The translations under genes were made by a program, and so were the position numbers. A stretch of DNA of 64,000 bases from Halicephalobus mephisto. Its lineage: Eukaryota; Nematoda; Chromadorea; Rhabditida; Panagrolaimidae. The notes beneath the pieces were generated by a model. It was not told where the DNA came from. It ran no database searches and was given only the letters and a program-made list of their open reading frames with translations. Position 1 is the first letter of the stretch, and every line of letters begins with the position of its first letter. The stretch covers positions 62,001 to 126,000 of the forward strand of contig SWDT01000027.1 in NCBI GenBank assembly GCA_009193035.1. The letters are read 5' to 3'. Shown here one piece after another: positions 21,638-33,200 of this stretch.

Positions 21638-24600
21638 TTAAGTCTCGTTCAACTTTTTCAGTTGTCTTTCGGGTTCGATTCCCTTCGTATCTAAAAACGG
21701 AATGAGTTCATTCTGGTCCTTGGAGCTTTGCAATGATTTCAAGGAAGAATTGTTCTTATCCCTTCTTTTATGGGTAGTATTATCATTTGTTAAGATTGCC
21801 GATGACGGATTAAGATCGTTATGACCAGACAAGAGAGATGAAGCTTTCTGAGTCTTGAGAACTTCATAAGCTGGAGTTCCTTCTTTTACAACTGCTTCTC
21901 CTCGTAAGAAAAGCTTCAATTGACGGTATAGGGATTCTTTTAAGTCTTTCTGAAAAGGAAAGAAATTAAATCAATTCGAATTAATTTACTGATACCGTAG
22001 AGTTGATCTGTCCTTTTCTGACTTCCATTATTAGTTGGTACATGAATTCAGCCAGTGCAATAAATATAGACAATATCATTCCTCCTATCAAAATGTAAAA
22101 TAGGCCAATGGTTTTGCTTACATTCAAACCAGCACTATATTCGACATATACTCCTTGGCTACACTGTCCTCGATCGTACCACCATTTGGTTTTTAGTCGT
22201 TTTAGTTTTCCTATTTCTTCCAAAGCGAGAATTGCTAAATTTATATGATGTCTGAAATGTGATTTTTACTCAGATTCAATTAAATTTGAAACATACTTCC
22301 ACTGGGATCCAAACGGAGTAGCGACACCGTAACCGACACTGTTCAAGTTCTCTCCAACCTTCATAGTATCACACGGCTTCCGTGTATTTACATATTCGTT
22401 AGCTGTAGATTCCAAGAGGAAAGCATATTGTCCTTTCCCGTTTCTGACCCTGTCGATTCCTTCTGCATAAGAGGAAGTAAAAACAGAGGGGTTTTGGGAC
22501 TTCATAACTTCCCACATTTTTTGATAGAGGGGAATGGAGGAATACTCAAAAAAATTAGCCGTCAATCCTCCTTGTTGAATACCATATTTGATTTCCGTCT
22601 GCTTGACTAAATCTTCCACATTTTCAATAATATTTGGCCTGGGTTCTACAGTCCAAAAGATAATCAAATCTGCTATGTAGAAACAGATGATAAGGAATGT
22701 AAAGAGCCACCACACAGTGCTTGCAATCCTTCCACTGAATGATCTAGGCAACATATCTGTCCTTTGTCGCATGAAAGCTGCTAACGTGAACCAGAGACAA
22801 TTGCAGATCGAGAAGTTGTTGGAAATAATTAATTCTCCATTTGTCCTCTTCTCGACTCTCCACTCATAAGGCGACAATCGCGAAACTAAGAAGAAAATCA
22901 CCGAAACAGATATATATGAGAAAATGATGTATTTCCAGAGTTCATTGTCCAGTGGATTCATGAACCAGAAAATAGAATATTCTTTTTTATCAGGCTTCTT
23001 GATCATGATAGAAATTCCAGTCGTCATGAAGGGTTTGCTGAAGTCGACAACTCGTTCTCTGTGCTAAAAGTAACATTAAATAATGTTTAATTGTTCCATA
23101 CTTGCTTGATTGATGCTTAACGGAGCAACAGCCACATCTGCTTCCCCTCTGAGCAGGTACCCAATCATTCCATCCCATGATCCATCGGGTTGTTTAACAC
23201 CGTATTTGTTTCCTTTACTGAGAACTATTTCGTAATCAAAGTCCTTAATTTTCTCACTAAGTAACTTCAACAAATCAATACAGTATCCTTCAAATCTATC
23301 ATTTCCTTGACATTTTACATCACCAAAGTACTCGCATTCCTTCTTGATCATCACGAATGGCTCGACTAGTACTGTAACAACTCTGACTTTTTTCCTTGTA
23401 GAGAAGTTATCTAAGGGTTTTGTGTACTGAGGTACACTTCTGTTCGTTATGAACCCTTCTCCTTGTTTCCAAACAGAAATCTGAAAGATAATCATAACTT
23501 TAAGAAAGTTAAAGTTTAATCACTTCTTTTTTGCTGACCGAAGATTTGGAGAGAATGTCGATAACATTTACATCATAACTCTTCCGAGCACCAGTTCTGT
23601 CGAATTCGATTATTCCCGTTAGAGCCCCATCCGCAGCAGATAACTTAATATTTTTCATTACTTTTGCAATCGCATTTCCATGTTCGAAAGCCTCAAACTG
23701 ACGATCAGGGTTTCTGTTATCGTAGGAAAGATTACAGTAAAAACCCGGTATTCCTCTGTTGTAGAATTTCCCATTTCGAAAGTTTCGGTCGAAAAGCGAA
23801 TTGTTTTTTTTCAGAAGCAAATCTAAAGTGTGATAAGCAACCAGGACTGCATCGTGGACAAATGCCAAATGAGCCTGAAATAGAAAAAACATGTATGAGA
23901 ATTTTGATTGCTTGAAGCCTTCTTCCAGGAGAACAAACTCTCTGAGTTCTCTGTTAAGTATCTGGAATCCGGTGATATTGATGTTTTGGTCTTGGAACAT
24001 CTCGACATTGTGGGGCTGAAAGTCGAAGTTGGCAACCACATAGTGGTAGTTACTTTGATTGAACTGAGCCAGTCTTATAGCTTTTAGGACTTCTTGCTGT
24101 CGATAACCGTTCTCCGTATCCAGAATAATACGACTAAAAAATCTTAAATTATAAAAAAAAATACGAACAGATTTTCTTGCAGAATTCCGAGCAGATTCTA
24201 GTTTTTATACTTATTAAAAAACTCACTGTGATTGATTTTTCGGATACCTGTTTTCATTGAAGACGTCGAAGAAATTTGGAAAATCACTGACTTCTCTCGG
24301 AAGTTGGATGAGCTCATTAGTTATCGATCTGTTTGTCTTCGTTCTCAAATGTCTGTAAATCAGTTCCAAGTTGAGTGCTCCTGTATTTTGATTGTCGTGG
24401 ATGTAGATAAAGTTCTCCCAATTCTTCAACACAATGATATCCGCTATTAACTCTGCGTTTGAGGGTTTAACGCTAACTTCAAAGCTGAAATTAGATCATA
24501 AAAATTTAAGGAGTTCATTTTTTCTTACTTATCAACGAAGTTGTTTGATAATGAAGAAGAGGGAAAGTCCCAATTAATCAATGGAATTTTGAACGAGTTA

Positions 24601-25009
24601 GCTATGGTTCTATATGCTTCATGAGTTCTTGAACTTTCCCCAGCCAACATCATCACGAAACCATCTTCTAGTCTGTCACAAACTGAAAACAGAAAGAAAA
24701 CTAATTTGAAAAAGTTAGGAAATGTTACTTTGTTTCATTACTCCCCAAGTATCGCCGAGAGCTTCTCTGAGGACTTTGTTTTTGTGAAAAATCGAAAAGG
24801 ATGTGTGAATGGCCGAGTTTATCCGGTTGATGGTGAAGTTGAGAGCAGCAAGAACACCTTGTTCCCGATCACTCGGTGTTGTGAATGTCTCTGGAAAGAA
24901 GTGATGGAAATCGTTGGAATAATAGTGGAGAAATAAACTTACGGATGGGGATGCTGGACGGATATCCCGTAATTTTTGAAATGAAGAGGAATAGTAATAA
25001 AAATTTCAT
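21638..25009 (-). CDS. Divergent AMPA/kainate-type ionotropic glutamate receptor
   Basis: Nine exons: 25009-24943, 24890-24729, 24682-24529, 24484-24227, 24133-23524, 23480-23106, 23063-22297, 22251-21996 and 21949-21638, coding about 986 aa. Signal peptide (MKFLLLFLFISKITG), amino-terminal domain, S1 with the ligand-binding Arg (APLSINQHRERVVDFSKPF), and M1. The pore loop is NCLWFTLAAFMRQRTD, then M3, S2 with AFLLESTANEY and KPCDTMKVGENL, KWWYDRGQC, M4 and a cytoplasmic tail. The Q/R site is genomic Arg (FMRQ), and the canonical M3 SYTANLAAF reads FYIADLIIF. Intron 6 has a GC donor (CAA|gcaagt). It is a non-NMDA type by KPCDTMK and KWWY context, but I cannot assign it to a numbered glr gene. 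Confidence 0.88.
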
Positions 25010-25369
25010 CTTTCAGTTGTCTTTTTCTTGAATGTCACAAATATAAAACTTTCCCGGAATAAACTTTTTCCTCTGGTCCCGTCGTTGGACTAAGAGAACG
25101 AAAAGAGGATTTCTGTTGTGCTGAAAGTCCCCTTTTCACTTACATGGAAGTTTTAAGTTCTTTGTTTAATTATATTTATTATATTTTATTTTTCTCATGC
25201 ACAGTTAAGGAAAATGGATAGGGGTATTTCAAACTTAGAGTGCATAATAGAAGCGTTTATGTAGATAATCAAAAAAGCTAAACTATATGCACAAGGAAAT
25301 CTCAGTTTTATTATTCTTAGTAACCAATAGAAAACCAAAAACGATTCGCAAATACATGAGAAAACATCT

Positions 25370-26757
25370 ATTATTAACACTCGGAGTTCCGACTATAATT
25401 TAGGCAGCTTCTGAGAGATTTTTGAACGTTTAATTCAACCATATATAAGATTTCTGAAAATTTTTTGGTTCTTTCGAGGAACTGTTAAATTGAAAATTTA
25501 TTTGCTCTGAAATTCGAAAAATCTTAATAATTTAAATGATAAGGATCTAAGAAAAATATCTACATATCTGTTGAAAAAAGGAAACGAATAGTTATCGAAT
25601 AATATATTAGTCATCCATATTTGTTGACTCTGAGACAAATTATAATAATTTTTCGAAATACCTCAATATCATTCTTATAGGCTTTTTTAATTTGGGAGAT
25701 AAGCAATATGATATGTTTCTTGTTGAAAGAAAATACCAGTTACTTTGATATATAAGGAGTAATTAAATTGTTAAACCCTATTTTCGAGAGAAAAAAGTAT
25801 GAAAATGTTCAAAAATACTAACATCATTTGTGTCATGCAGAAATATGTGAATTCACTTAGCTCGTTAGTGTTTTTTGTCAAATTTATTATACAAAAAACT
25901 GTTTAAATATATCTTTGCAAGATTCACTTCAGAAAAAGATCGAAATTTGAGAAACTTTGAAAATCAATTAGATAACTTTGTTGCTTTTCTGTGCAAAATA
26001 AGAATAAAATTTGAAATTTGAATTTGAAAATCAATTAATTAAGATGAAATTTGGAGGAAAAATATTAGAAGTCGATCCAAAATTAATGGTGAAGGAATTT
26101 TCGAAATCAGTTGATTTCTTACTATATATAAGTGGATATCCTAATGTTAGAAAGTACTTTAAATAAGAAACTGATATATTAATTTCTATATTGTTGTATT
26201 CAATCTTTACTATTTAGGCTAGTCCTTCATTAATTCCAACATTAATGAACAAACAATGATGTAAAATGAACTTAGTCATATAATTATTGTTTTTGATTTC
26301 GTAATGTTGTTCTGTTTAATATTTCTCAGTAAAAGTTTGTTTAAAAATTAAAGTAGAGAATTTATTCTGTTAATACGAAATAATATAACTGGTATTTTCC
26401 TTTAACAAGAAATATATCATACCGTTTATTTCTTAAGTTCAAAGAAAAAAGTTTAATAGCAATGATGTTGGGATATTAGACAAAATTGTTATATCTTGTT
26501 TGAGAGTCAACGAATATGAATGGATCATATGTCAGTAAACAGCAAAAACGGTACTCGCTTTAACGTATGGAACTTCATTTTGTCAGATCTATTATTAAGG
26601 TGGTTATTAAGATTTTTCGAATTCGAAAACGAACGAATTTTCAAATTCCTCGAAAAAACGAAACCCTTTTCAGAAATTTCATATATTGTTGGACTACTCA
26701 TTCAATAATCTATCAGAAGCTGCCTAAATTACAATCGGGACTCTGAGTGTTAATAAT
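25370..26757. mobile_element. 1.39-kb element with ~150-bp diverged terminal inverted repeats
   Basis: The left end (from 25370, ATTATTAACACTC..., then TAATTTAGGCAGCTTCTGA) is matched by the reverse complement of the right end (to 26757). The match continues inward through ATTTCTGAAAA, TTTCGAGGAA and TTCGAAAAATCTTAATAA to about 25535 and 26600. The interior is A/T-rich with no transposase-like ORF, so it would be non-autonomous. No clean target duplication was found. Confidence 0.7.
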
Positions 26758-27950
26758 TTATAAGTGAATCAAGTTTGATTAAAAAATTTTTAAATCAACA
26801 ATAAATTCGAAAATCCCTAAATAAGAAAAATTTATAATTGGCGTTCAGTTGCCTTAATAGCATCTGTAACTGAAATGTCAAAGCATCCACTAACGAAGAT
26901 TTAGAGTCCAACCATCTAGAGTTTAATATTTGGTTCTTTTTTTGGACATACTTTTTAGTCAATTTATGCTTTCATGAGCTTTGGTCATCTATAAATAACT
27001 CGGCACTTCCTCTGCATCTTTAGTCAACTTCTATTAAGCAGTTGTTGTATGTATTGAATTCGATGAATGTCAGTGATCTTTGTTTTATTTCCGTTTGTTA
27101 AAAATAGAAAATTGTTTGCGAGGAAGAATCCCAAGATATTCAGGATATTTTCGTTGGCTTTAATTTTCGATAAATAGATTAAAAAAAATAATCAATGTAA
27201 TGAAGAACGATTAATATTCATTCACTCAAATCACTTGTTGCTGTTATTTATGCTGAGAATTCTTCTTAGATAACAGAAAGAATTAATCAGGTATTTGTTT
27301 TTCGAATTTTGTCTTTTTTTTGATTATAAATTCAGATATTTTTTCTTAGTAAATCATCCATGAAAAAAGGAAAACAAGAAATAAGAGATTTTTGAAAGTA
27401 CTGAGTTCATTAATAATGAGATTTCAAATAAAAACCTCGATATAAAAAGACAGCGAAGGCCAGGGATTACATTTATAAAATTCAAAAATTCAAAAATGAT
27501 GAAAAAATGAAATATCAATTTTGAGATTTTGGATATAAGATATTTGAAAATTATGACAACTTCGTTTGGATTACTGATATCATATTATTTATTAATTGAT
27601 GTATAGTGTTTGAAATACAAATCATTGCGAATCTTCTTTTTTCTTAAGTTTGATTGTCACTTCATCACGACCAAAAACTAATCTGCAATTTACTGCTTCT
27701 TGCACGTTTCTTATTGAAAGAATAATTCAAAAGTACTTGTAATTCTTGGTTTCCTTATTGCTCTCAGTGATTTCTTTTGTTGTCAATGAAGATAGATATA
27801 TCAATAACTAGATAAAGTGATTGAAGATCAACCAAATAAAGTAATTAACTAAGTTTAGAAGTATGAGGTCCATGATTGAAGACAGAATCGGGAAAGTTCC
27901 TAACATTTTAACTAGTCTCTTAATAAAACAATATTTCATCTCCTGACTTG

Positions 27951-28120
27951 TACACACAAAAAAGCGTAACCCTTGGCACAATAATAAATGCAAATCATCA
28001 CTATTAAGTTACAATTTTCGTCACGAATGCGAAATATTTATGAGAAATGTGACAATTGTATCACATTTTTGTTACATTTCGCAATTGTTACGGAACTAAA
28101 AGTTATGCTTTTTTGTGTAC
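27951..28120. mobile_element. Palindromic MITE, ~170 bp, TA-flanked
   Basis: The ends are TACACACAAAAAAGCGTAAC and GTTATGCTTTTTTGTGTA, inverted repeats bounded by TA on both sides, which fits Tc1/mariner-type target use. The centre contains a second palindrome (AAATGTGACAATTGTATCACATTT-like). Related copies lie at 46230-46371 and 46441-46610. Confidence 0.8.
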
Positions 28121-28207
28121 AGATCTCTCTTCTGAATAATAAGCCTTCGAAATCGAAAGTTTATAAAATCACAATTTTTATAAATAGAATGTGCACAACA
28201 TTATTAC

Positions 28208-30222
28208 TTATTGATTGACTTTGGCCATTGAAATTAGAAATTCTGGAACATGTTTGTATCTAATTAAGAAATCCACGGAAAAAGGGATTATTAAAATCAG
28301 AAGGGCGAACAAGCATGTTCCTGATTTGACAGAGAGCATGTTCTTGGATCCGTAGTCGACCGTGTTAATTCTGCCAATCATGTCTCTGACCACTTGTCGG
28401 ACTCTATCATCTGAAGCTTCTTTTTCGATCTCGTGACTCAGGTTGAGAAGATCGTTAGTTTCCATCAACTGAAAAAAGATAATTAAGTACAACTGTCAAT
28501 ATCTCTACGGATACAAGGGATAAAGTTCAATTCGTCTGGTGATCTACGTAAAGCCCAGGATACTATCAAATTCATCAAGATCTTTAAGAACTTTTACCAA
28601 CGATCTTGAAGAAGAACCTATAAATCAGAGTCCTCTCATTCTCTATTCTAGCTACTGGATGAGAATAATAATAACTAATATAGAAGCACTCTAATCTTCT
28701 TCCTATCGAAAGAATAATTCCATCAAAAAAGACTTTTTTATTCTATTTACAAACGCTTACCAGCTGATGAAAGCTCCCAACTCTCGAAGTAGAGTAGAAT
28801 AAGAACAACGTAGCAGCCACTATCCAGAACCCAAAAGTAGTGATTCCGAAAAACAAATACTCTTTAAACGCTCTCAACGGGTACATGGAGCAGATGAGTA
28901 TCATCACTCCCGACATGAAACCAATCGTGATCGTTCCAACAGCGTTTTCAGTAACATATTTGATTAAAGTCAGGAAATCGATCAGCCGGAATTCCAGAGT
29001 CTTCACAACTTCGAGTCTCTAAAGTTTCTAAATTAGTGCAAACTGAACAGAAAGTTACAGTACCAAAATAGACTTATTTTCGATCTTGTTCTTCAGCTCG
29101 ACATTGAACTGGGAGAATTCAGCGCAACTGGCCCCATTGGCACAGACGTACATGAAGAGACAGCTCGTCGAAACAAGCATACCATAGACCTTAATGATTG
29201 TATCCACTATGAATAAGGATTGATTCCCGAACATTGAGTTCCTAAAGATAATACTGTAACTAACAATACAGCATATACCATGTTACTATTCTAATTTGCT
29301 TGAAAGCTAAATCTATTCAGAAATTCTTTTTTTCAAAGAAACAATGAAATGGAAAACCTAGTAATTAATAAGTAACATCTAATTACTGTAAACACCTAGA
29401 ATCAACTTACCGGAAATACTGTATGTCAGTACTCGGAGCATTCATTCTACCTGCTACGGTTACCGTAATATGATACATGATAAAGTTATCCACACAATAA
29501 ACTAATATGGATAGCATCATCACGGTGAACCATATTATTCTGATGGTAAATTTGAATATGGTACCTTTGATATAAGAGGTTACGGAAAACTGAAATTTAT
29601 TTAAGCAAAAGAGCAGATGAAATTGTTCAACTTTAGTCCTAACACAAACGATGATCTTGCTCAACTTCAATACAATATAATTTTTGATTAATTTCTTGCT
29701 AAATCTTTTTTGCAATAAAGTTAGGATCTTTCCACATCTAATAAATATAAAAATAATCAAAATAATACATAAACGCCATCGAAAATAACATTAAAAATAC
29801 TAAAATCATTATTTCTGTTACTTTAAGCAACTCACATTATTTCTTGTTGCTTTTCTCAGAAGAGTAATAACGTTGGAAAAGTAATTGTTAAACTTGTATC
29901 CTGTCATTACTATACTACAGACCGTGCTGTGAATAGCGAAAAACAGTAGGCTGACGGAATAACACCAGTTGACAGAAAATGTCATTGCACTCATCATCGT
30001 GCTTGAATAAACTGTATTGACCAGTAAAATTACTATAACGAGGAAATTAGGGATCAGTCGCAGAAATCCCTTTGTGGTCTTGATTTCCTGGGGATCAATG
30101 GGGAGTATTAAACCCGTTAAGTGGGCAATGTGGTAGAAAGGGCCCCAGATTGCTTTTCTCAGATGAGCATCAGATATCGTAGATTCTTCCACTTGTTCTA
30201 ATGTATTTTGGGTGTTCTTCAT
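28208..30222 (-). CDS. Gustatory-receptor-type 7TM protein (LITE-1/GUR-3/EGL-47-like)
   Basis: Five exons: 30222-29836, 29589-29411, 29241-29064, 29018-28761 and 28468-28208, coding about 420 aa with seven hydrophobic segments (in exons 1,1,2,3,4,4,5). The N-terminus is cytoplasmic-like, with IWGPFYHIAHLTGLILP before TM1, similar to the opening of nematode Gr-family receptors. The loop between TM6 and TM7 is acidic and helical (NLSHEIEKEASDDRVRQVVRDMI), and the last TM is followed by a short tail. Insect and nematode Gr proteins have inverted topology and are ligand-gated channels or light/peroxide sensors. Which paralogue this is cannot be told. An unused 170-nt open stretch inside intron 1 does not fit the phase. 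Confidence 0.7.
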
Positions 30223-30304
30223 AGTATTCTTGCAGAAAGAGGAACATAAATTAGAAGGTCTGGATCTTATTATTTTTAGCTGAACTGTCTTATGTGATTT
30301 TGCA

Positions 30305-30312
30305 TTTATATA
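30305..30312 (-). promoter_or_regulatory. Possible TATA box of the 7TM receptor gene
   Basis: TATATAAA on the minus strand, about 83-90 bp upstream of the ATG at 30222, in a locally less biased region. Confidence 0.35.
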
Positions 30313-30594
30313 AATCCACGCTCGCTAATCCATATCTTAGTTCAAAGATAATTAAGATTCTTCTTATAATAGACCGTTATGGTTCATTAGTTCCCATGAA
30401 TCACGTGTTGATTGTTCTGCACATAAAAGTTACAATATTTTTGAGTCCAATGAATTCTCAACGGATAAAGTAAAGAAAGAGTATCAATGATCAACATATT
30501 TCTGTTTTTTCAATACATTTGCTGATTTACAGCAACAAGTAAAACAACAATAACGTTATTAGGAGAAATACTATGATCAATCTACGTATCTAGA

Positions 30595-30805
30595 TGTCGC
30601 GACATTAAGCGTAGCGAGAAAGGAGCGATCGTTCAGGAGAAACGATTGTGCTTCCAGGAATGGAATGAAAAAGGTCACTCTCGTAGCTTAAGAGAAAAGC
30701 ACTTGCCCGGATAGCAAGACGATGCGGGTTCGATGCCTGCCGAGGGACATTTTTCCTTCCATATTAGTTTCGGACTAGATGAGGCCAGATCTAGTTTTTC
30801 CGACA
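30595..30805 (+). mobile_element. 211-bp TG..CA element with internal tRNA-like Pol III cassette (copy 2)
   Basis: Same length and order as the copy at 19557, with TGTCGCGACATTAAGCG at the start and TTCCGACA at the end, and roughly 95% identity by eye. The A box, anticodon arm CTTGC/GCAAG, T arm and T5 run are all kept. The acceptor-stem mismatch position differs (GTCACTC/GAGGGAC). No target duplication is visible (flanks CTAGA and CCCAT). It sits upstream of the 7TM receptor gene. Confidence 0.75.
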
Positions 30806-31915
30806 CCCATCGTAACAGGAACGGAACGGCATAGCGAGAAATTCTCAGAACCTCATCATCAATGGACATCGATGTCTTCGCCATCGACACTAGATTCTGA
30901 TTAGAGAAAAATATAAGCTATACAAGATTAAAGAAGTTCGAAAATCTTCTTTAGGGTTTAGAAAAACCTCTAAATTTTGTGCACAACAAGCATATCCAAA
31001 GGGGATTAAAAAGATATCGAAACTTTATATAACAATAAAGAAAGATATTAGAAAATTCACCAAAGAAGCTTCGAAATAAGATTAACATTTAAATTCGAAA
31101 TAAAAATGTAAAAATAAATCTTCGAAAAATCACGGAGATCTATCCTAATAGTTTCTAAAAATAATAGAAAGGATTATCTCACTATTTTTCATAGTTATAT
31201 TCTATTGCAATTAAATCCAAAAAATCGCACTCCAAATCCGATCTGCACATTTGTCAATATTTGATGCATTTTTCAATGTTGAAAACAATCGCACATGATG
31301 TTCTTAGATACTTTTTAGTTACGAACATGATCAGTTTCAAAATGATTGGAAAATTCTGAAAATTCACCTCAAGGAAATAACAATTTACAATTTCTATGAC
31401 AATATGGTTATTTCTCAATAGCAATCAAAAATCTTACAAAAATAAAATAAATATAAGTAAAACATTTATTTTTTTCAAACTACTCTAAAATTGAAATCAA
31501 ATTATACAATTTTATACTGTATATCCCTGATTAAGACTATTTTCCGAAACTTATTTAATTATTTACGTTTGCAGAGATTTTATCACATAGGAAATTCTTT
31601 TCCGATACGACAAGGAACAAACGTTCGAAAAAATTACAAAATAAGCGAAAAAGAAAGTAACAAATCTGTCAATAGTGATTTATTACCTGTTATTTTGAAA
31701 ATAGTGATTTATTACCCATTATTTTGAATAGTGTAATTAAATGGAGTTAAGTTCTACTCATTTCGGAAATTCATGTTTCACTACTTTCTTGAAAGACAAC
31801 TACATGAAGGAACTTTGTTTTGCGCGAAAAACTTGAATATAATCGATTTCGGAAATGAAGATATTATAAAACATTATGATTTTGGAATTTTCGATTAAGT
31901 TTTTTCAGTCCTAGA
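30806..31915. other. A/T-rich spacer
   Basis: No supported gene; the short ORFs here have A/T-driven composition. A pyrimidine-rich acceptor (ttttttcag) ends at about 31909, just before the pseudogene fragment. Confidence 0.5.
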
Positions 31916-32104
31916 ATGAATTTGGTTTCGGATCTTTATTTTGATCTTGCTCAGAACATTATAGCTCTATCGAATAGAAATTTTAAATTATGGACCAGAT
32001 TTATGTTTTCTGGAGAGGAGTCCTTGATTGGTGTGAAGAGGGATGTCTGCAAAATGACTACTGTGAACTTATATACCCGAGCAATCAAGAAAAGAGATGA
32101 CTAA
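31916..32104 (+). pseudogene. Truncated first-exon copy of the tandem family at 35.3-39.4 kb
   Basis: The reading resembles the first exons of the two genes downstream: MNLVSDLYFDLAQNII...TRFMFSGEESLIGVKRDVCKM compared with ARFMLSGKESFRALEDVI and NKYMLSGKESLAALKRKL. It keeps the ttttttcag acceptor before the ATG but runs into a stop after 62 residues. None of the other three exons is found before the following LTR element. It is best read as a relic of duplication. Confidence 0.65.
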
Positions 32105-32365
32105 TCAGTCGACTCTTCTCCGAACTCGATTTAAAATTTTTATTTTTATCAATTAACATGATGAAACTGAATCTAGATATACTTCTTAACGTGATTTAAG
32201 AACTCGTTGAGAATATTCGGAAAAATAACATATGTCAAACAGAAGTTTTTACCGGTTTCAATATACTGTATACTTATTTGGAAGAAATTTGTCCAGATTA
32301 CTGAGAAGAATAATTTTCTGGTGATTTCATAATCGCGATCACAAATACAGTTTTCTTAATGTTAC

Positions 32366-32777
32366 TGTTAGGACAGAAACTATACTAAAAAGAAAGGACT
32401 TGAAGAGATAGCCTGAATATCAGAGAGTATAGAGTACTGTAGGACATGAGTGAAACTCTTGGTTGTGTTGTATGGGAAGAAATAGATAAAATATATCCTT
32501 AGTGTGCTAGTGAAGATTATTATTATACTTTTGTTTTTCATTTTAACAGTTGGTTTTTAATCAATATAATCCTATCTATCATTAGATTACTGTTAGGACA
32601 GAAACTAGACTAAAAAGAAAGGACTTGAAGAGATAGCCTGAATATCACGGACTGTGGAATACTGTAGGGCATGAGTAGGACCCTCAGTTGTCTCTTGTCT
32701 GTAAGATATATAATTATTCTCTGTGCCTTATTGTTAAAGTAAAAATTAACGATATTCTTCCTATTTCTATCTTAACA
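32366..32777 (+). mobile_element. Miniature LTR element: two ~185-bp repeats around a 42-bp core
   Basis: LTR-like units 32366-32548 and 32591-32777 both begin TGTTAGGACAGAAACTA and end TTAACA. The spacer 32549-32590 (GTTGGTTTTTAATCAATATA...) is repeated, inverted, between the two units at 41995-42390. No coding sequence. The flanks GTTAC and ATTAC differ at one base, a weak target-duplication signal. The architecture fits a TRIM-type element. Confidence 0.7.
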
Positions 32778-33200
32778 ATTACGGAAATCAATTTTTAAAC
32801 AAATCAATTCTTTTTTCCATAATAGTCTCATGTCAGGATATTTGGAGTCATTTCTTGATGAAATTCAAACTTTCATGCTAAATTTGCATCTATTTACAAA
32901 TATTTATTTCTTATATATCGTTCCTATTTTCAAAAGTTGAAGAACTGGTTCTTCTTAAATTTGATTGTGTATTGCAAAAAGTAAAAGTCAGATAATCAGG
33001 TTGTCAGATTCGTTATTTTGGTTGTTCATTCTCTTGATCAGGCAAAAATTAATGCGTGTTTTCCGCAAGAAGGTCATTTTTGAAAGAAGGTGGATGAATT
33101 CATTTTGACGGAAAAGAATTAACATCTATTTTCGTCCCCATCGATCCAAATATCGGATAATTTGAAATCGAATATTTTCACGAAGTTAATAATCTTGTTA

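Larger units (their letters stand above)
25010..28207. other. A/T-rich gene desert
   Basis: 3.2 kb without a credible ORF. It contains the glutamate-receptor 5' flank, the inverted-repeat element 25370-26757 and the MITE 27951-28120. A TATAAATA with following pyrimidine-rich start-like sequence near 26989 is not followed by any usable ORF. Confidence 0.5.

Noticed and set aside
23880..23920. Small intron in exon 5 of the glutamate receptor around the hydrophobic FSYMFFLF segment
   Set aside because: There is no usable GT donor, and the total exon length is in phase only if the segment is coding, so it is kept as coding.
29590..29760. Open stretch in intron 1 of the gustatory-type receptor as an extra exon
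   Set aside because: The reading does not fit phase with exon 1, no donor lies at its end in the right frame, and seven TM segments are complete without it.
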